DNA from: Pegea sp. RAD2-039
Lineage: Eukaryota > Chordata > Thaliacea > Salpida > Salpidae
Assembly: GCA_034620365.1 (NCBI GenBank)
Contig: JAQGEQ010000071.1
Span: forward strand, 2,728,001-2,792,000
Direction: 5' to 3'
Length of the DNA stretch: 64,000 bases
Every line of letters begins with the position of its first letter. Position 1 is the stretch's first letter. Positions 41,585 to 55,300 of the stretch are shown in pieces. The translations under genes and the position numbers were made by a program. The notes below the pieces were generated by a model, which saw only the letters and a program-made list of their open reading frames with translations, was not told the DNA's origin and did not search any database.

Positions 41585-44500
41585 AGAATTTCATTTCTTA
41601 TAGCTTCTCAGGTATCAAACCGTCTGTTGCATTTTCGTACTAATGAGACTTAAATTATTTTATTTCAGACATTTTTGGAGCTTCTTACCAAATTTAATTC
41701 ATAAGCTGATACATTAGATCAACAAAATTCTGTTTTTTGATAAGTTTTTTTTAGTTTTAAGACTCTAAGAATTTTTTAAATTATTGTTTATTAACAAGAC
41801 TTATCAAATAGATCTAGAAGTTTATTTAGAGAGCTATTTGTAAGAAAAATGGAAATATTAATAATTTATTTCTCAAATTTAATTCAAAAGTTAATGTAGC
41901 TTACATTCACAATCCATATAATTATACTAATAACCAAAAATTATTTTGTTGAAATTACATCAATCAAGAAAGGTAATTACAAAAAATCTTTCTTTTTATC
42001 ATCTGTTGCTTTAACAATTGCAACTTTCCTGCATTACTTGATTATTAGTCTATTTAATTTCATTTAGTTATAAAAAAATCACCTAAAAATACTAAAAAAG
42101 AAAATAATACTTACAATGAAAACTTTTATAAATGTCCTTCAAGTTTTCTTAATGAGCTATTCTATTAAAAACCTTTCTTGCTCTTACTTACCGAAAGTAT
42201 TGACTTAGTTGGTAAACCACCCATACAGTTTTAAACATTTATCTTGGAAATTTTAAGTAAATTAAAAAAAAACAGTTTTCACTTAAATGTGGCAAGATAA
42301 TTGATTTGTTATTGAAGCTTACATGTTATGTAACTAAAGATAGAATTAAGTTATTTAAGGATTTTAGTCTAAATATATAATTAAGTTTTGCTATGTTCTT
42401 TTTTAGCCTTGAAATGATTGCTAAAAACATGTTTACATTTTTTCTTTAAATATTTTATTCTTGATTGCATTAAAAATGCTTTATATAATTATTTACATCC
42501 TTTTCTTATTAACCTAACATCGAAATTCAACATTTTTTTTTCTGACAAATTTAATAATTTTAAAAGCAAATATAGTTTAAACAATCAGTTTCAATCATTT
42601 TAACGTTTATAACTATTGATTTTTAAATATATCACATCTTGTAAATAATCATAATCGTTATGTTTTTACCAATATTTGTTTATATTATTTGTTTATTCTT
42701 AAAAAGCCTGTTTATTAACTAAGAAATGAGTAAAATAATTGTAAAAATTAAGTTAAGTTAAAAATGATAAAAAAGAAAACTAATAAACCAAAACGAGTTA
42801 TAATAAAAAAAATAAAAATGAAAAAAATCGACTTTAAAAATTGTTTGATAAATTAAAACTGATCTATCTTTTTTATATATGAATACATAAAACAACTGAT
42901 AAAGGTTATTGAATCAAAACATTTGAGCATTAGACTTAGCAAAAATCTTTCATCATACTCACAGTAAAATCAATAAAATTTTACTTTGCATTGCGATAAA
43001 GATTTGTCAAAAATTTAAATCTTTTTTGGCAGTAAGTCTTTCAAACTTTGCTGATATAACTACCATCAGCTGTTATTGATTGGATTAAGCTACTTCACTA
43101 TTTGTCTAATAAGATTGGATTTTTGTTTCAATTTGTAAGTTACCAGTAATTTAATTATCATTTATACAAGGCTAAATGAAGTTTTAAGTGTTTAAAAACT
43201 CTTTAAAAATATTTACAATTAATTGTAGGTAAAGTTAATAATGATTTGATTTTTTGTGAAAATTTAAACTAAACACTTTTACTTATACTGTGAATGATTT
43301 ACAAATAAACTTGATTTTTTTCGATTTTTAAACCTAATCTAAGAATTAGGAAGATACACTTGATTTTTTAAATTAATCTCTTAAAAGAGCCTAAATTAGA
43401 AAGTGATGAATCAACTTAAATATTTTAAAACTTGTTGAATATTATAAATGAGCTTTTTTATCTTATTAGGAGTCTACTCTTCTTCAAGTATGCATCTTTG
43501 AATTATGCAAGCTGTTTCTTCAGTAGGCAAATCATTTAATTTTTCAAGCTAGTTTTTCCTCTCTCTCAACTTACTGAATGCTTTAAATTTTCTCTTTTTG
43601 TTCTTGAAATTTAATTATTTATAAAATAAGCAAACAACCAGCTATGCAACTACCTATTTTTTAGCTTTAGAAGCTACTAGAATTTCAATTTATTTTGCAT
43701 TTAAGTTTGATAAGTATTTAACCGTTATCTTTGTCTAACCAAACCATTGGTGCAATGAACAAAAATAAAAACAAAAATTTAGGGCAAATAAATCGAAGCT
43801 TACTCTTTTATTTAATTTCAGAAAAATCGTTTAATTATAAAACAAAAAATGTTTAATTGTAATGCAGTAATAACAATATTTATTAACTAAATGATAACTT
43901 TTGAGGGACTTTGTTACATGAAAACATGAAAAAACTTATTTTTATTGTTATGCTGAAACTTTTACTACAAGCAGGAACAAATGTTTGCCTGGATTAGAAA
44001 AAGACTTAATATTTTTAAACTTTCAAAGAGATTTTAATTTATTGAAGTAAAACATATAAAAAGAATTTTGAAATTTACACCAATCTTTCTCATGAGATAA
44101 AGTTTTAATTTCTCTTTGAAAAATGATAAGAAAAAAATCTTTATTTTAAGATATTGTTTCTCCATCTCATTTTTATATTGCATTAATTCTGTTGTTGATC
44201 TTGAGCTTGTTTAAATATGACCAATTTTGAAAATAGGCGATTGACACCCACAAGAAAATAGATTTGTGTTTATGTTATGTTTCAAAAGGCTTGGTTTTGT
44301 TGATTTATAGAAACATTAAAGAAGGTTCCCCTAAAGATAAATCTTATTTTACTTTTAAACCTGTACTTATGTACTGAAAGATTATGAGTTAACACAGGAA
44401 TATAGAAACAAATTTATGAAAGTAAAGCTGATTCTTATATTGTTTGTTAAATCAGATAATTATGTGACTAAATTTTGATTATTGCAATTGTTATTTATAA

Positions 44501-46324
44501 TTATGGTTGATCTACATTTTTGAAAAATAACAATTTATACAAAACTTACTTCTAACTTTTGAACTATTTTCAAATAAATCAAAAAAATATTAGTTTTTAA
44601 ACAAGGGTTTATATTTCCTGATTTTAGTCATTTGTAAAATAATTGTTTTGGTTTTATTAGTAACATGTTTATTATTCAACAGTTCTAAAATTTTAGCAAT
44701 CAGGTAAACCTAGCAGAATATTTATTTTTTTATAAATGTTTGGTAATCTTTAGTTTTAAATTAATTTTATAGCAAATTTTCTGACATTATTACTATCTTT
44801 TTAATCGACCCACTATCATCAAGTGAAACACAATGTACAAAACCAGCTAGTCTTTGAAACTGTGGAACCATGGCACAAGGTTTGATTGTGATAGTTGAAG
44901 AAGTATTGATGTATATGCTAAATTAAATCGATATTTTTTCAAGTTAATTGTGAGTTGAATATTGGACCTTTGTAAAGATATCAGCTGGGCTTTTCACGTG
45001 GCAAAGCGAATAAGAATGGGCCATGCAATAACAAATATAAAGATAAATGAGTCTAAAACAATCGTCTATCAACCTAAGCAAACATTTGGATAAAAGTATT
45101 AAACAACTGAAAATCGAACAAATATAAACTTGCATTATGTAATTGTATTTATCATCTATTTATATATCAATATTATTTATTTCTCTCTACTCTATCTACA
45201 GTTATGAAGAGATAATGGAAACTTCTAACCATAAATTGTGTTTACATTTTAGCATTTTACTGCTATACCTACAGCTTCCAAAATTGTTCTTAGAAATCTA
45301 TTATGGATAATTATTTAAATTTTATTTATTTAAGTGGTTCACATTTATAATTTTTGATAACAGGCACCCTCCTTCGCATTTATTGTAATAAATGAATAAA
45401 TTATTAGTTGTAAGACAGTGGCAGTTAAAAGCTTCAGTACTGGATTAATGTTGATCAATAAATTGTAGTTTCATAACATTATCAGAGTTTATTAAAATCT
45501 TGTAAATATATTAACTATAAAACATTTTAAACTACTTGATGAATTGATTAATAATCACAATCATACTTATTAGTAACTACAAAAACGCTTATATTATAAA
45601 AATATTATTCGACCATTTTGTTCAAGCCTGACCATGTTGTTATGGTGACAACTTTTACACAACTTATCAACTTTGTAATAAAGCAATACTACTTTAAACA
45701 CATCTCTATGCAAAGTTATTTTTACTTTTTGTAAAAACTTTCTCAAGATGTTTTGTAAACTCTAACCAAAGAATCAAAGTTAGTGATTTTTCAATATTGA
45801 ATTTTATTCCTTATTATTTTTTTATCTTTATTTATTACTTTGGTTTCTTTAAAAATCAGACTTTCTCTGCTAAAATCTTTATTCGAATTGCCTTAATTAT
45901 GTTACAATAAAATTATTGAAAATGTTTAGTTTTTTGTAAAATGGTTTTAGTTAGCATAAACAATAATTAGTTTAACTATCTTGTGCATTTAAAACACATT
46001 TGTTCAACTTTTAATGTTATATTTCAAACAATTTTTAAGATTCATAAATTTTCAAAATATAGAATATTGAATGAAGATATTTTTTTGATTAATGAGATTA
46101 GTATTCTTAAGTTGATAGATAATAAAAATAGTAATATTATTCTTTTTTAGACATAGTTTACTTGTTAGTTCATTATTTATTCTAACAGTTTAACCAATTT
46201 AGAACTAATTTATTCTTACAAAAAATATGGTAAAACTTCTTAACAAGCTCTAACATTTTGTTTCCTGACCTAACTTGTTTAATTCCCATTTATATATTTA
46301 TGAAAATACAAATGATATTTTAGA
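41585..46324. other. AT-rich stretch, no gene seen; KIF9 upstream region at its right end
   Basis: Only chance frames are visible. A slightly GC-raised piece at 44,800-45,020 could be an old insertion but shows no convincing protein match. The sequence immediately left of 46,325 should hold the KIF9 promoter or a trans-splice acceptor (tgatattttag one base before the ATG). No TATA box or other element can be singled out in such AT-rich sequence. Confidence 0.45.
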
Positions 46325-49300
46325 ATGCCAAAAAATCGAATTAAAGTATTTGCTCGCTTCAAACCAACACATCAGTTTCCATCTGAATCTATTCAATATT
46401 CAAGTAATGAACAGGTAAAATACAAATTGAATTTAAACAGAGAAATACATAAAAAAACAATTAAATTTTTTTATAGAATATATATTTTTCATTTTGATAT
46501 TCAATTAAGAGCAAGTCTAAATAACAACTTTTAATTATTTGTTAATTACCAAGTATATCTATATGATAAAGCTAAATACTTTTTCTGCATACTTTTCCTT
46601 TTAAAGATCAAAACAAGAAAATGACTTTTTCAGAATTCTGCTTGTTTATTTTCACAGACAATAACAATTCATCCAAAAAAAGAAGGTCATCCATACCTTA
46701 ACAATGTCTTATCTGATCTTAAGTTTACTGTTGATGGTATACTTCTCAATTCAACTCAAGAGGAAGTGAGATTATCTCTTACAACTAAAAATACAACCTT
46801 TTCTTTTGTAGTAGTAGAAATAATAAATAAAATAAATAATTAATAAAATTCATGAAAATTTACAACTATATTCAGGTTTATGAGAAAGCTGTTTCAAAAA
46901 TGACTACTAAGGCCCTAGAAGGTTTTAACTGTACTCTTTTGGCGTATGGACAGACAGGAGCTGGAAAGACATACACTATTTCAGGAGCAACGGAAAATTA
47001 TAAGTTACGTGGGATTATTCCAAGAACTCTCTCTAAGGTTTGTTTTTGTCTGTCATCATAGTCTTAACTGACTCAAAATCTAAAACAATAGATCTTTTCT
47101 GCTACTGAAGAGCAACAAGATCAAGTGATTAATGTTCGTATTTCATATATGGAAATTTACAATGAAAACGCGTTTGATCTGTTATCTACGATGCCTGGAA
47201 GTGAAGTGAATGAAAGTGAGTTCTTCTTTTAAGTTGTATTTTGCAAAAAATTTAATTATTGATCATTTTATTCAGGAAAAAAGATGACGAATAAATTGCA
47301 TGCAAATGACACTAGTTTATCTTTTATTGATAATCCAGATGGTAGTGTGTATATTCGAGGCTTGTCTATACATGCAGGTTCTTTTTTAACAAATAAAAGT
47401 TTATTTTATTGGACTGATTCATGTGTTTGTTTATTTCATTAATTAGTTTTTTATGGTTTTTGATTTATGTATAGATTAAATTGTATAAATGATGCAAATA
47501 CAAGTTATTAGATATATTTAATAAATGTTTTTATAGTTAGTTATTTTATTCAACAAGAATTGAGCTGCAAATTTCTTGTTACAGCTGGAAATGAAGGCGA
47601 TGCATTGAATTTGTTCTTTGAAGGTGAAACTAACAGATCTATTGCAGCTCATTCATTAAACAAAAACTCATCTAGATCACACTGTATATTCACCATTTAC
47701 ATTGAGGTTACTTTTTATCTTTTAAATACTTGTAAAGCCTCTTCTTGAGATTTCTTCCTCTAATGTTCGTTCAAAACATTATTTATGAATGATTTGAAAT
47801 TTCCAGAGAACTTTTTGGCTAAACTCAACTTTTGAAAGTTTACTTCTAGAAAAATTTATTCCAATTTTTTTAATCAATTTATTAACGACTTTTTTAATGA
47901 CTTTTCAGTCAAGATCACGATCCGAATCAAATGCAAAGTACATCACTTCTAAATTTCACCTTGTCGATCTTGCTGGGTCAGAACGAATCAATAAAACAAA
48001 AGTAACTTGTCTGATTTCTTAGAATCAGTTACCATAGAAACAAGAGCTTGAAACATCACCCAAGTTTCATATAAAGATTTGTAACTGATAAACTTGTTGC
48101 AGTCTGAAGGACAAACAAAAGTAGAAGCTTTGTATATCAACAAATCATTATCATATCTTGAACAAACTGTAACCGCAATGGCTGAACCTTATAGAACCCA
48201 CATTCCTTACAGACAAACCAAATTAACCCATGCTTTAAAAGTAACTTCAATTATTTAGACTTTTTTTAAGTTTTAAGATTTATGATATAAATCTTTAAAT
48301 TTGTTATTTATTTTAGTAAACTCTTAACTTTCAGGACTCTCTCGGTGGAAGATGCCCAACTACTTTGATTTGTAATATTTATGCAGATGAAACCTACTTA
48401 GAAGAGACAGTTGAGTTTGAAGAGAATTTTGAAGCTTAAGATTTAGTTTTCTGCTCTTTATAGATGGCAACACTTCGGTTTGGATGCCGTATGATGAGGA
48501 TCCCTGTTCATGCTTGCAGAAACGAGTTTCTTGATCCATTAGCAAAAGTTAATGAGTTGACAGATGTAGTGAAAGCGTTGAAACTAGTAAGTTATGTTTC
48601 AAATGATCATCATCAATTATTTTAAGATTTTATCTCAAAATATAATTTGAAGAATTTCTACTCCAACTCACATTAAATGTAGAAAATATCCAATTTATTT
48701 TATTCATCTTGTCTTTGGAAGAAGTATTTATTAGATAAACTTCTCATTTAATTTCAGGAGCTCTCGATGCATGACGCTTTAGCAAATAGGGTTGGAATGG
48801 AATATGAACCACTTTCAGAAGGTCAACTTGTCGATATTAAAAACCAAGTCAGTCGAAATTATCATACCATCAAAACTATTTTTAATTTCGTTTCAAAAGC
48901 TTCTTTAATCAAATTACATTTAGATGATTGAAGAAAAGCTTTTAATAAATTTGCTGTTTATATATAAAAACTATATGATAGGTTAGGCATTTTATGGAAG
49001 GAAAAACCAGTGACATAGATGTTCAAAGTATGAGGCATCTAAATGCGATCTTCACTCAGTTTCGTCATGTTGCTAACAGCATGGAAAAAGAAGTAATGAT
49101 GAACCTAAAACATCGTTTTGTTTTAGTTGATAAATCAGACCAAGAAACAATTAGCATGCTGCAAAAGGTATACATGATGCTATAGAGTGTCTCCTTGTAG
49201 ATGAGATGATTGTTTTACCTTCCAGCAGATCGGTTTCAATTTAGATGATGACGCAAACTTTGTTGAAAGTAATTTTGGTGGTCACCAAACAAGTGAGGGT

Positions 49301-51341
49301 AAAGGACTGAAGCAAGGCAGGAATCAGCAAGCAAAAGAGTCGAGTAAAAAGCGTCGAGAAAAGAGTACAAGATCAAAATATCAAGGAAGGTTTGCCATCA
49401 AAACAACCTTGTGTCTTCCAGTTGATCTGAGTTTGATTTCTTCAGCAGCTCTTCAAAACCTAATCAAGTCCTGTCTTCATCGAGCTTAGCTGATGCGCCC
49501 ACTGGTGGTTCAAAATCTGACAGAAGCAAAAAAGAGTCTTCTGCTCTTCAAGATAAGCAGCAAGTCGAAAGGACCCAAACTCAGCAAATGGAACGTCCAT
49601 CTGTAAAAGAACATGAGAATAAAGAGAAGTCAGCAAATCGTGAAGGAGTCGATTCAGCTAGAAGAGATGGGAGTCTTGGATCTACTGAAAGTGTGAACGC
49701 ATATGAATTAGATAAGAAGACTTCAAGCAGGCCTGGGTATGCAAAAACCTTCACATGAAAGTTGATCAAAATATTTATTTCTTTTCTAATTTTTTTGATT
49801 ATTTAAAATTTCAATCTCAAACAACTTCAAGTCCTTAAACTTAAGATCTATTTTGTTATTCACTTACACTAACCCACTTATTTAATCTCAATTATCTAGT
49901 CTCCGATCAGTCAGCTCAATAATTAATTGCTTAAAAAGGTACAAAAGTTCATCATTAACTTTCTGTCATGATTGAAAGCTCATCAGACATTAAACTTTGA
50001 TGTACTTGGTTAGGGTTAGGGTTTTTTGTATTTTTTTAACTAGTATCTCAAAAGATGAGATCATTAAGAATACTTTTTACTATTTACAAAGACCTGAAAG
50101 TAATATCTCTCTTTTATCACAAATGACTGTTTAAATATATAATAAATTGTTTTGATTAAATAGAAATTATTTTTTACAATTTAGGTTGTTTATAAAGAAA
50201 TCTATTTTTCTCTCTGTCATTGTCTTAACTTACTTTTGTATCAGATTGAAAATAAAAAATCTTTTATTTTGAAGAACTCCTCCAGGTAAAAGCGAAGCTT
50301 ACGAGGAGTTTAAAAGAGAAAGAGGAAAAGAAATTGCCCGAATATTGAATGAAAATAAAACAATATTTCAAAGCAAAAAAAGAACTGTAAGATTTTTTTT
50401 AACTATTTTGTAATTTATGAAAAAGTAAAATCGATCCTTTAGGTTCGAGATCTTGCTCATGCAGTAAATGCCAGCAAGCATATGATTGATGGAGCACGTA
50501 TAGCTTTAGAAAGAAAACGTCAGGAAAGATTAGAACAAGGTTTGTTTGATGTGAAAACAATTTGCTAAAATTCATTAAAATTAAAAAAAATGTTGGTCAG
50601 GTGAATTTGTGGATGAAGAAGGTGAATTAGTGATCGATGAAGAAGAGTTTGAACTAATCTCACAGTTAAAGACCTTGAAGCAAACTTACCGGTTAGCCTG
50701 ACACAGTTTCGAAGAAATCACTTTTAAACCAACAAATTGCTTTCAGTTCTGACTACAATGAGTTGCGAAATGTGAAGTCTGAAGTTGAGTATTGTGAAAA
50801 ACTTGTGAAGCAGTGCCGTGAAAGATTAGTAAGAGGTGAAAGATCTTCTTCATCTTCTCAATCATTTGAAATTATTTTCATTCTAGAGTTTGACAATTGG
50901 TACAATGAAATGTTTTTAAACGATGGAGAGATTTTATCTAACACTATCAACAACAACAGAAATATTATGATTAGCAATACCAGCTACCAGCAAAACAAAC
51001 TTATCGTTCCTGTTCAATTAAACACTGAAGATGAACAAGTATAAATTGATCACTAGGTGGTGCTAGAACTTAATCAATATTTTCAGGAAAAATTTGATCG
51101 TCTTCAACAAGAAACAATGTTAGAAGAACCAGATGCAACTGCTTTTCTAAACGCGCAGCTAAGAACACGCAGACGAGTAAATAAAAAATAGATTCTGATG
51201 ACTTGTACTCAAAACTTATTGCTTTTAAAACAGAAAATTTTGGAAAAATCTTATGAACAAACGCAACCTCATAAAAACGTCGGAACCCCGAGAATTTCTG
51301 TTCGAAATCGACCTCCAAATCAACTTTCTTATATTTACTGA
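46325..51341 (+). CDS. KIF9: Kinesin-like protein KIF9 (kinesin-9 family)
   Basis: A microtubule motor of the kinesin-9 family, which acts in the axoneme of motile cilia and flagella. The model has 21 exons: 46325-46414, 46658-46765, 46876-47037, 47092-47215, 47276-47377, 47585-47706, 47909-48001, 48103-48240, 48335-48409, 48464-48586, 48758-48847, 48982-49167, 49229-49389, 49449-49736, 50275-50386, 50443-50539, 50601-50691, 50747-50835, 50887-51038, 51087-51176, 51234-51341. All introns are GT-AG and the sum is 866 codons plus stop (human KIF9: 790 aa). The motor domain spans about residues 5-345: P-loop GQTGAGKT (91-98), FEGETNR, switch I NKNSSRSHCIFT, switch II LVDLAGSE (254-261), and YINKSLSYLEQ. 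The KIF9-specific tail follows: FMEGKTSDIDVQSMRHLNAI, a Ser/Lys/Gln-rich linker, a coiled coil with IDEEEFELISQLKTLKQTYR, and EFDNWYNEMF. All catalytic motifs are intact. Confidence 0.95.
50008..50023 (+). repeat. Short interstitial TTAGGG repeat
   Basis: The sequence ggttagggttagggtt sits in KIF9 intron 14 (49,737-50,274), the longest intron of the gene at 538 bases. It comprises two full TTAGGG units with partial flanking units. It may be a trace of telomerase-mediated break repair or chance. Confidence 0.6.
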
Positions 51342-52327
51342 CTTCCCTGACTGTTTTAATTACTGTGAAGCGTTAACTACAAACTCATTTATATTTCAAA
51401 TTTATATTTTTCTTCCCATTCATCTATCTAACAATTAGCTTCTACAAAAAAGTTGTTATCTTTAAAGCCGCTCAAGTTTTTTTCCAATTATTTCCAGTTT
51501 CAGACATAAGGATTAGATCTACAATCGTCTTACTGTAAAGTCTTTGTATTCTGTGATAGAAGAAACAAAAATGATGAGAGAATATCAAAACTTGTTTTAT
51601 CATTTTTATCATTATATTATTATAAGCATCCACATTTACTCATTACAGAAGGAACTTTCTTACAATTTTCTACCTAAATTTTGTAATTTTTAATATTTTT
51701 TCTAATCAAGCAACATAAGCACTTTTGCTCTAATATTTTATACTTTTAGTAATTTCACAACTTTTCACAACCTATTTGTGATTACTTTTATATCATCTTT
51801 CTAGATCTTTTAAATAACCAATCTACCGAGTCATAAGTCTGCAGAAGACCTTACATGAACCAACAAAAAGTTGATTTTTTTGCCAGTCAGTTTATATTAT
51901 ACTGTGCTCTATAGTTCATAATAAATTCATAGATGTAAAGTAAGTTAGCAAATAGCTTGTTGTTGTTAAAGTTGAGAACCACTGTTAAAGAATAAATAAT
52001 CCAAAGTTGTTTTGAAATTTTATCAAAGATCGTATTGACGTACAAGCAAAAAATCAATATTTACCACTGATTGGTTAGTATGCGTCATCACAGAAATTTC
52101 ATTTATTAGAAAAAGGATTGTTTTGAATAGTAAACCTCTAATTAATAATTTATACACGTGTTTTAGATGACATACAGATTAAGCCGATCATATAAATGAT
52201 ACAAATTAACTTTCACGATAAATACTTCAGAAATCCTAAAATTTTAGTTAATTATGAAATATTTAATAATTAATAAAGGGTTTATGTTTACAAAGCCTAA
52301 AAACTGGAGCTTGTGTACATGAAATAT
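51342..52327. terminator. Convergent 3' ends of KIF9 and alkaline phosphatase
   Basis: KIF9 (plus) and the phosphatase (minus) face each other across 986 bases that must hold both 3' UTRs. Plus-strand polyadenylation signals AATAAA occur at 51,920-51,925 and 51,992-51,997. For the phosphatase an AATAAA overlaps its stop codon (52,327-52,332 on the minus strand), and further A/T-rich variants lie below. Which are used cannot be seen. Confidence 0.45.
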
Positions 52328-55300
52328 TTATTTGAGCCTGTTATAAAAAAATAATAATCCAACTGCAAGCAAAAAAAGAACAACTTCAAGCCCAAACATT
52401 GCATTTAATGCTGTTTCAGCTGTAGAAACATTCAGTTGATACCCAAGAAATTCAACTGGTTTATCTTCCAATGAATTAACTTCTTTGCATAACTCAGTTA
52501 CTCCTCCAACACAAGATGCATATCTATACATACATTTTATTTTTATAATTTATTTCATAAAAGTTTGAATATCTACAAACAATTTTGCAACAAACGTATA
52601 ATCTCAAAACTCATTAGATATTTAAAATACAATCAGAGAAAAATTTACCTCATCACATGAGCGATGTAGCTTTGCTCATGAACAGAGTGAAAGAGATGGG
52701 ACATAGGTCCTGATGCAAGAATAGGTATGTCATCTCCACCATGAGTTTCTGAATCTTTTGGAACCGCGCTTTGCTGTTTGTAATCAATACCTCCTGTAAA
52801 TGTCATTTTATATTTCAATGAATACAAAAAATTAGTTACTCAGTTACAAAAATTGGAAAAATGTTTCGGAAGGTTTTTCAAGTAGATCTTTTACCAGTTG
52901 TTTCAGTTGTCAAAATTTCTCTATTATTAGGTTCACCAGTACCCTGATACCCTTCACCATTGCCATACAGTAAACCAGTATATGGTTTTCCATCTGCAGC
53001 ATCATCAGCAGTTAGCCCTGAAAATGGTCAACAAATCAGTGAACCCATTGAATTAGATCAACAAAATTGAAGTAGTCTACCAAATATTGGATTCCCTCTC
53101 TCTGGATATCCAGCAAACGTAAATGTATGTCCATGATCAGCAGTCACAATGATCAAAGTATCAGATGATGATGTCATTTGACGGGCTTTTGCGATAGCGT
53201 TGTCAAATTCGACTGTTTCATGTAAAGCTCGATATGCATTTGAGTTATGATGAGCGTGATCTAAACACAACAAATAGTTTTTCTCAGTTCTTCTTTCCAA
53301 ATATTTATGATTTTGCTTATTTCAAACTTTTACAAATTAATTATCTCAAAAATCTCTTTATCCTGTTGTATATCTTCATTTGCAATCAGCAAAGTATACT
53401 TGATAAAAACAACCAAAAACTGATTACAATTTCAAAATCAATTAGTGTTTTAATTGGACATTTTTTCTTTGAAAGTTTAGATTCATATCTTTTTGTTAGA
53501 TAATTTTGTCGAAATTAGCTTATATCTTACCAATTCTTCCTCCTTCGACAAGCAGAAAAAATCCTTTTTCATTTTTTCTCAGAATTTGGATTGCTTTTTC
53601 AGTCATTTCTGATAAACTCGGTTCACCGGTAGGACTTTTATTTCTATCAACTTCATACTGCATATCACTAGGTTCAAACATTCCTGTAATGCAGCAGTTT
53701 GTTTAAGAGTACAAAATAAATCATAATATTTATTCAAGTTTTCAAATTTATTTGATTTTTAGCTAATCATTTATTAAAAGTTTTCAAGTTCTACTTAACC
53801 AATAAATCTCTAAATTTGCACTGAGTAAGACTGCCATATTTTTTTTTTAATTGTAGATATATTTGTTTAAAAGAACAACAACAAACAAGACACCAATTAA
53901 ACTAAATAACGTGGCTCCTCAAACACCTGTCAGCCCACAGAAGCCGATAAGAGGGTTGACAAATTTTAATGAGATAAGTTTTCAGTTGCTCACCTAACAG
54001 ATGATCAACATCATAAGGGTCAATGTTGTCAAAATCTTTTTTATTCCAGACATATCTTGCTGATCTTCCAAGGTTTTTCATCTTTTCCTGCCACTTTGCA
54101 ACTAAATCCTGTCCATCTCCTCTACCATGTTTTTTTTCTGGATATTCTTCATCAGAAAGAGAACTTGGTCGAAAGTACTTTCGGCCCCCGCCAAGCAACA
54201 CCTGGAAATTCAAAATTGGTCGAAAGCTATGAATAAAATCTTAATAAAATTGTTGGATAAAAGAATAAAAAAAAAAAATTTTTTCTGCAATTATAACGTA
54301 AGAAATTTTGCATATGACTGTAAGCTTATAAAACCTTTTCAACAGATTATGAAATTGAGAGCTTAATCTTGTTTTTGTAAAGAAATTATTTATGGATAGA
54401 CTGAAAACTCAAGATACAAACACAACTTATAAAAGTAAACTAACTAAATACAAACCTCGATATTTGAAGAAGTGGAATACAGTTGATAAGCAATATCAGT
54501 GCAACCATTTTTGACAGCTTCTTCAGTTAGGTCAGTATCATCATACCAATATCTGGTTGCTGAATGAGCATATGCACCAGAAGGAGTGGCGTGGTTTAAG
54601 CGTGTAGTAGTCACAATTCCCGTTGATTTTCCTTAAATGGAATTATAAAAATGAGTTTAAAATTAAAGTTGCTATCATTAATATAAAATAGTTGATTACT
54701 TTTAAAAACTTGGGTTGATAATTAATCAATTTCAGTCCCTTATACGAGATAATTGATGTTTATAAATTTTAGCTTTTAATAAAATAATCATTTATTAATC
54801 TTAATGATTAATTACTAAATTTGACATTTATTTTGATCTAGTACTTTATTACCTGCATAATGGGAGTCCATTAAAACAGACTGAACTTCCTCTCCTTTAG
54901 TAGTATTACATAAGCCAGGAGTTATAGCAGCTGTTAGACCTATAACTGCCATATGTGTCTTAACTCCAGTCAAATAAGCAGTAGCAGTACCAGCAGAATC
55001 TGGGACTTGGTGATTTACATTATACGTCTGAAATTAAAGATCAAAATAATATTTTTAACTAATTTGAGTTAGATTGTTTTCTTAATTTTTACAATCTTTG
55101 ATATTGTTTATCAATTACTAGTTTGATTTTAGTTCTTTGCATTCATGGCTAATATAAAAATGATCAAACTTTTGCAAAACCCATATGTTCAGCAAGATCC
55201 ATTGAAAGAACGGCTTCAGCGCCAAGCTTATTTTCACTTTGGCCCTTTAAAATTCTTCCAGCAGTAATGCTAGCCGTAGCCATACCATCACCCAAAAATA

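Noticed and set aside
44944-45135. Minus-strand frame ending in VKSPADIFTK, reminiscent of the end of LTR-element polyproteins
   Set aside because: Only about ten residues fit, the rest is A/T noise, and no neighbouring element parts were seen; not enough to call a fossil.
45371-45388. Short perfect palindrome catttattgtaataaatg
   Set aside because: A/T-only arms; expected by chance many times in this composition.
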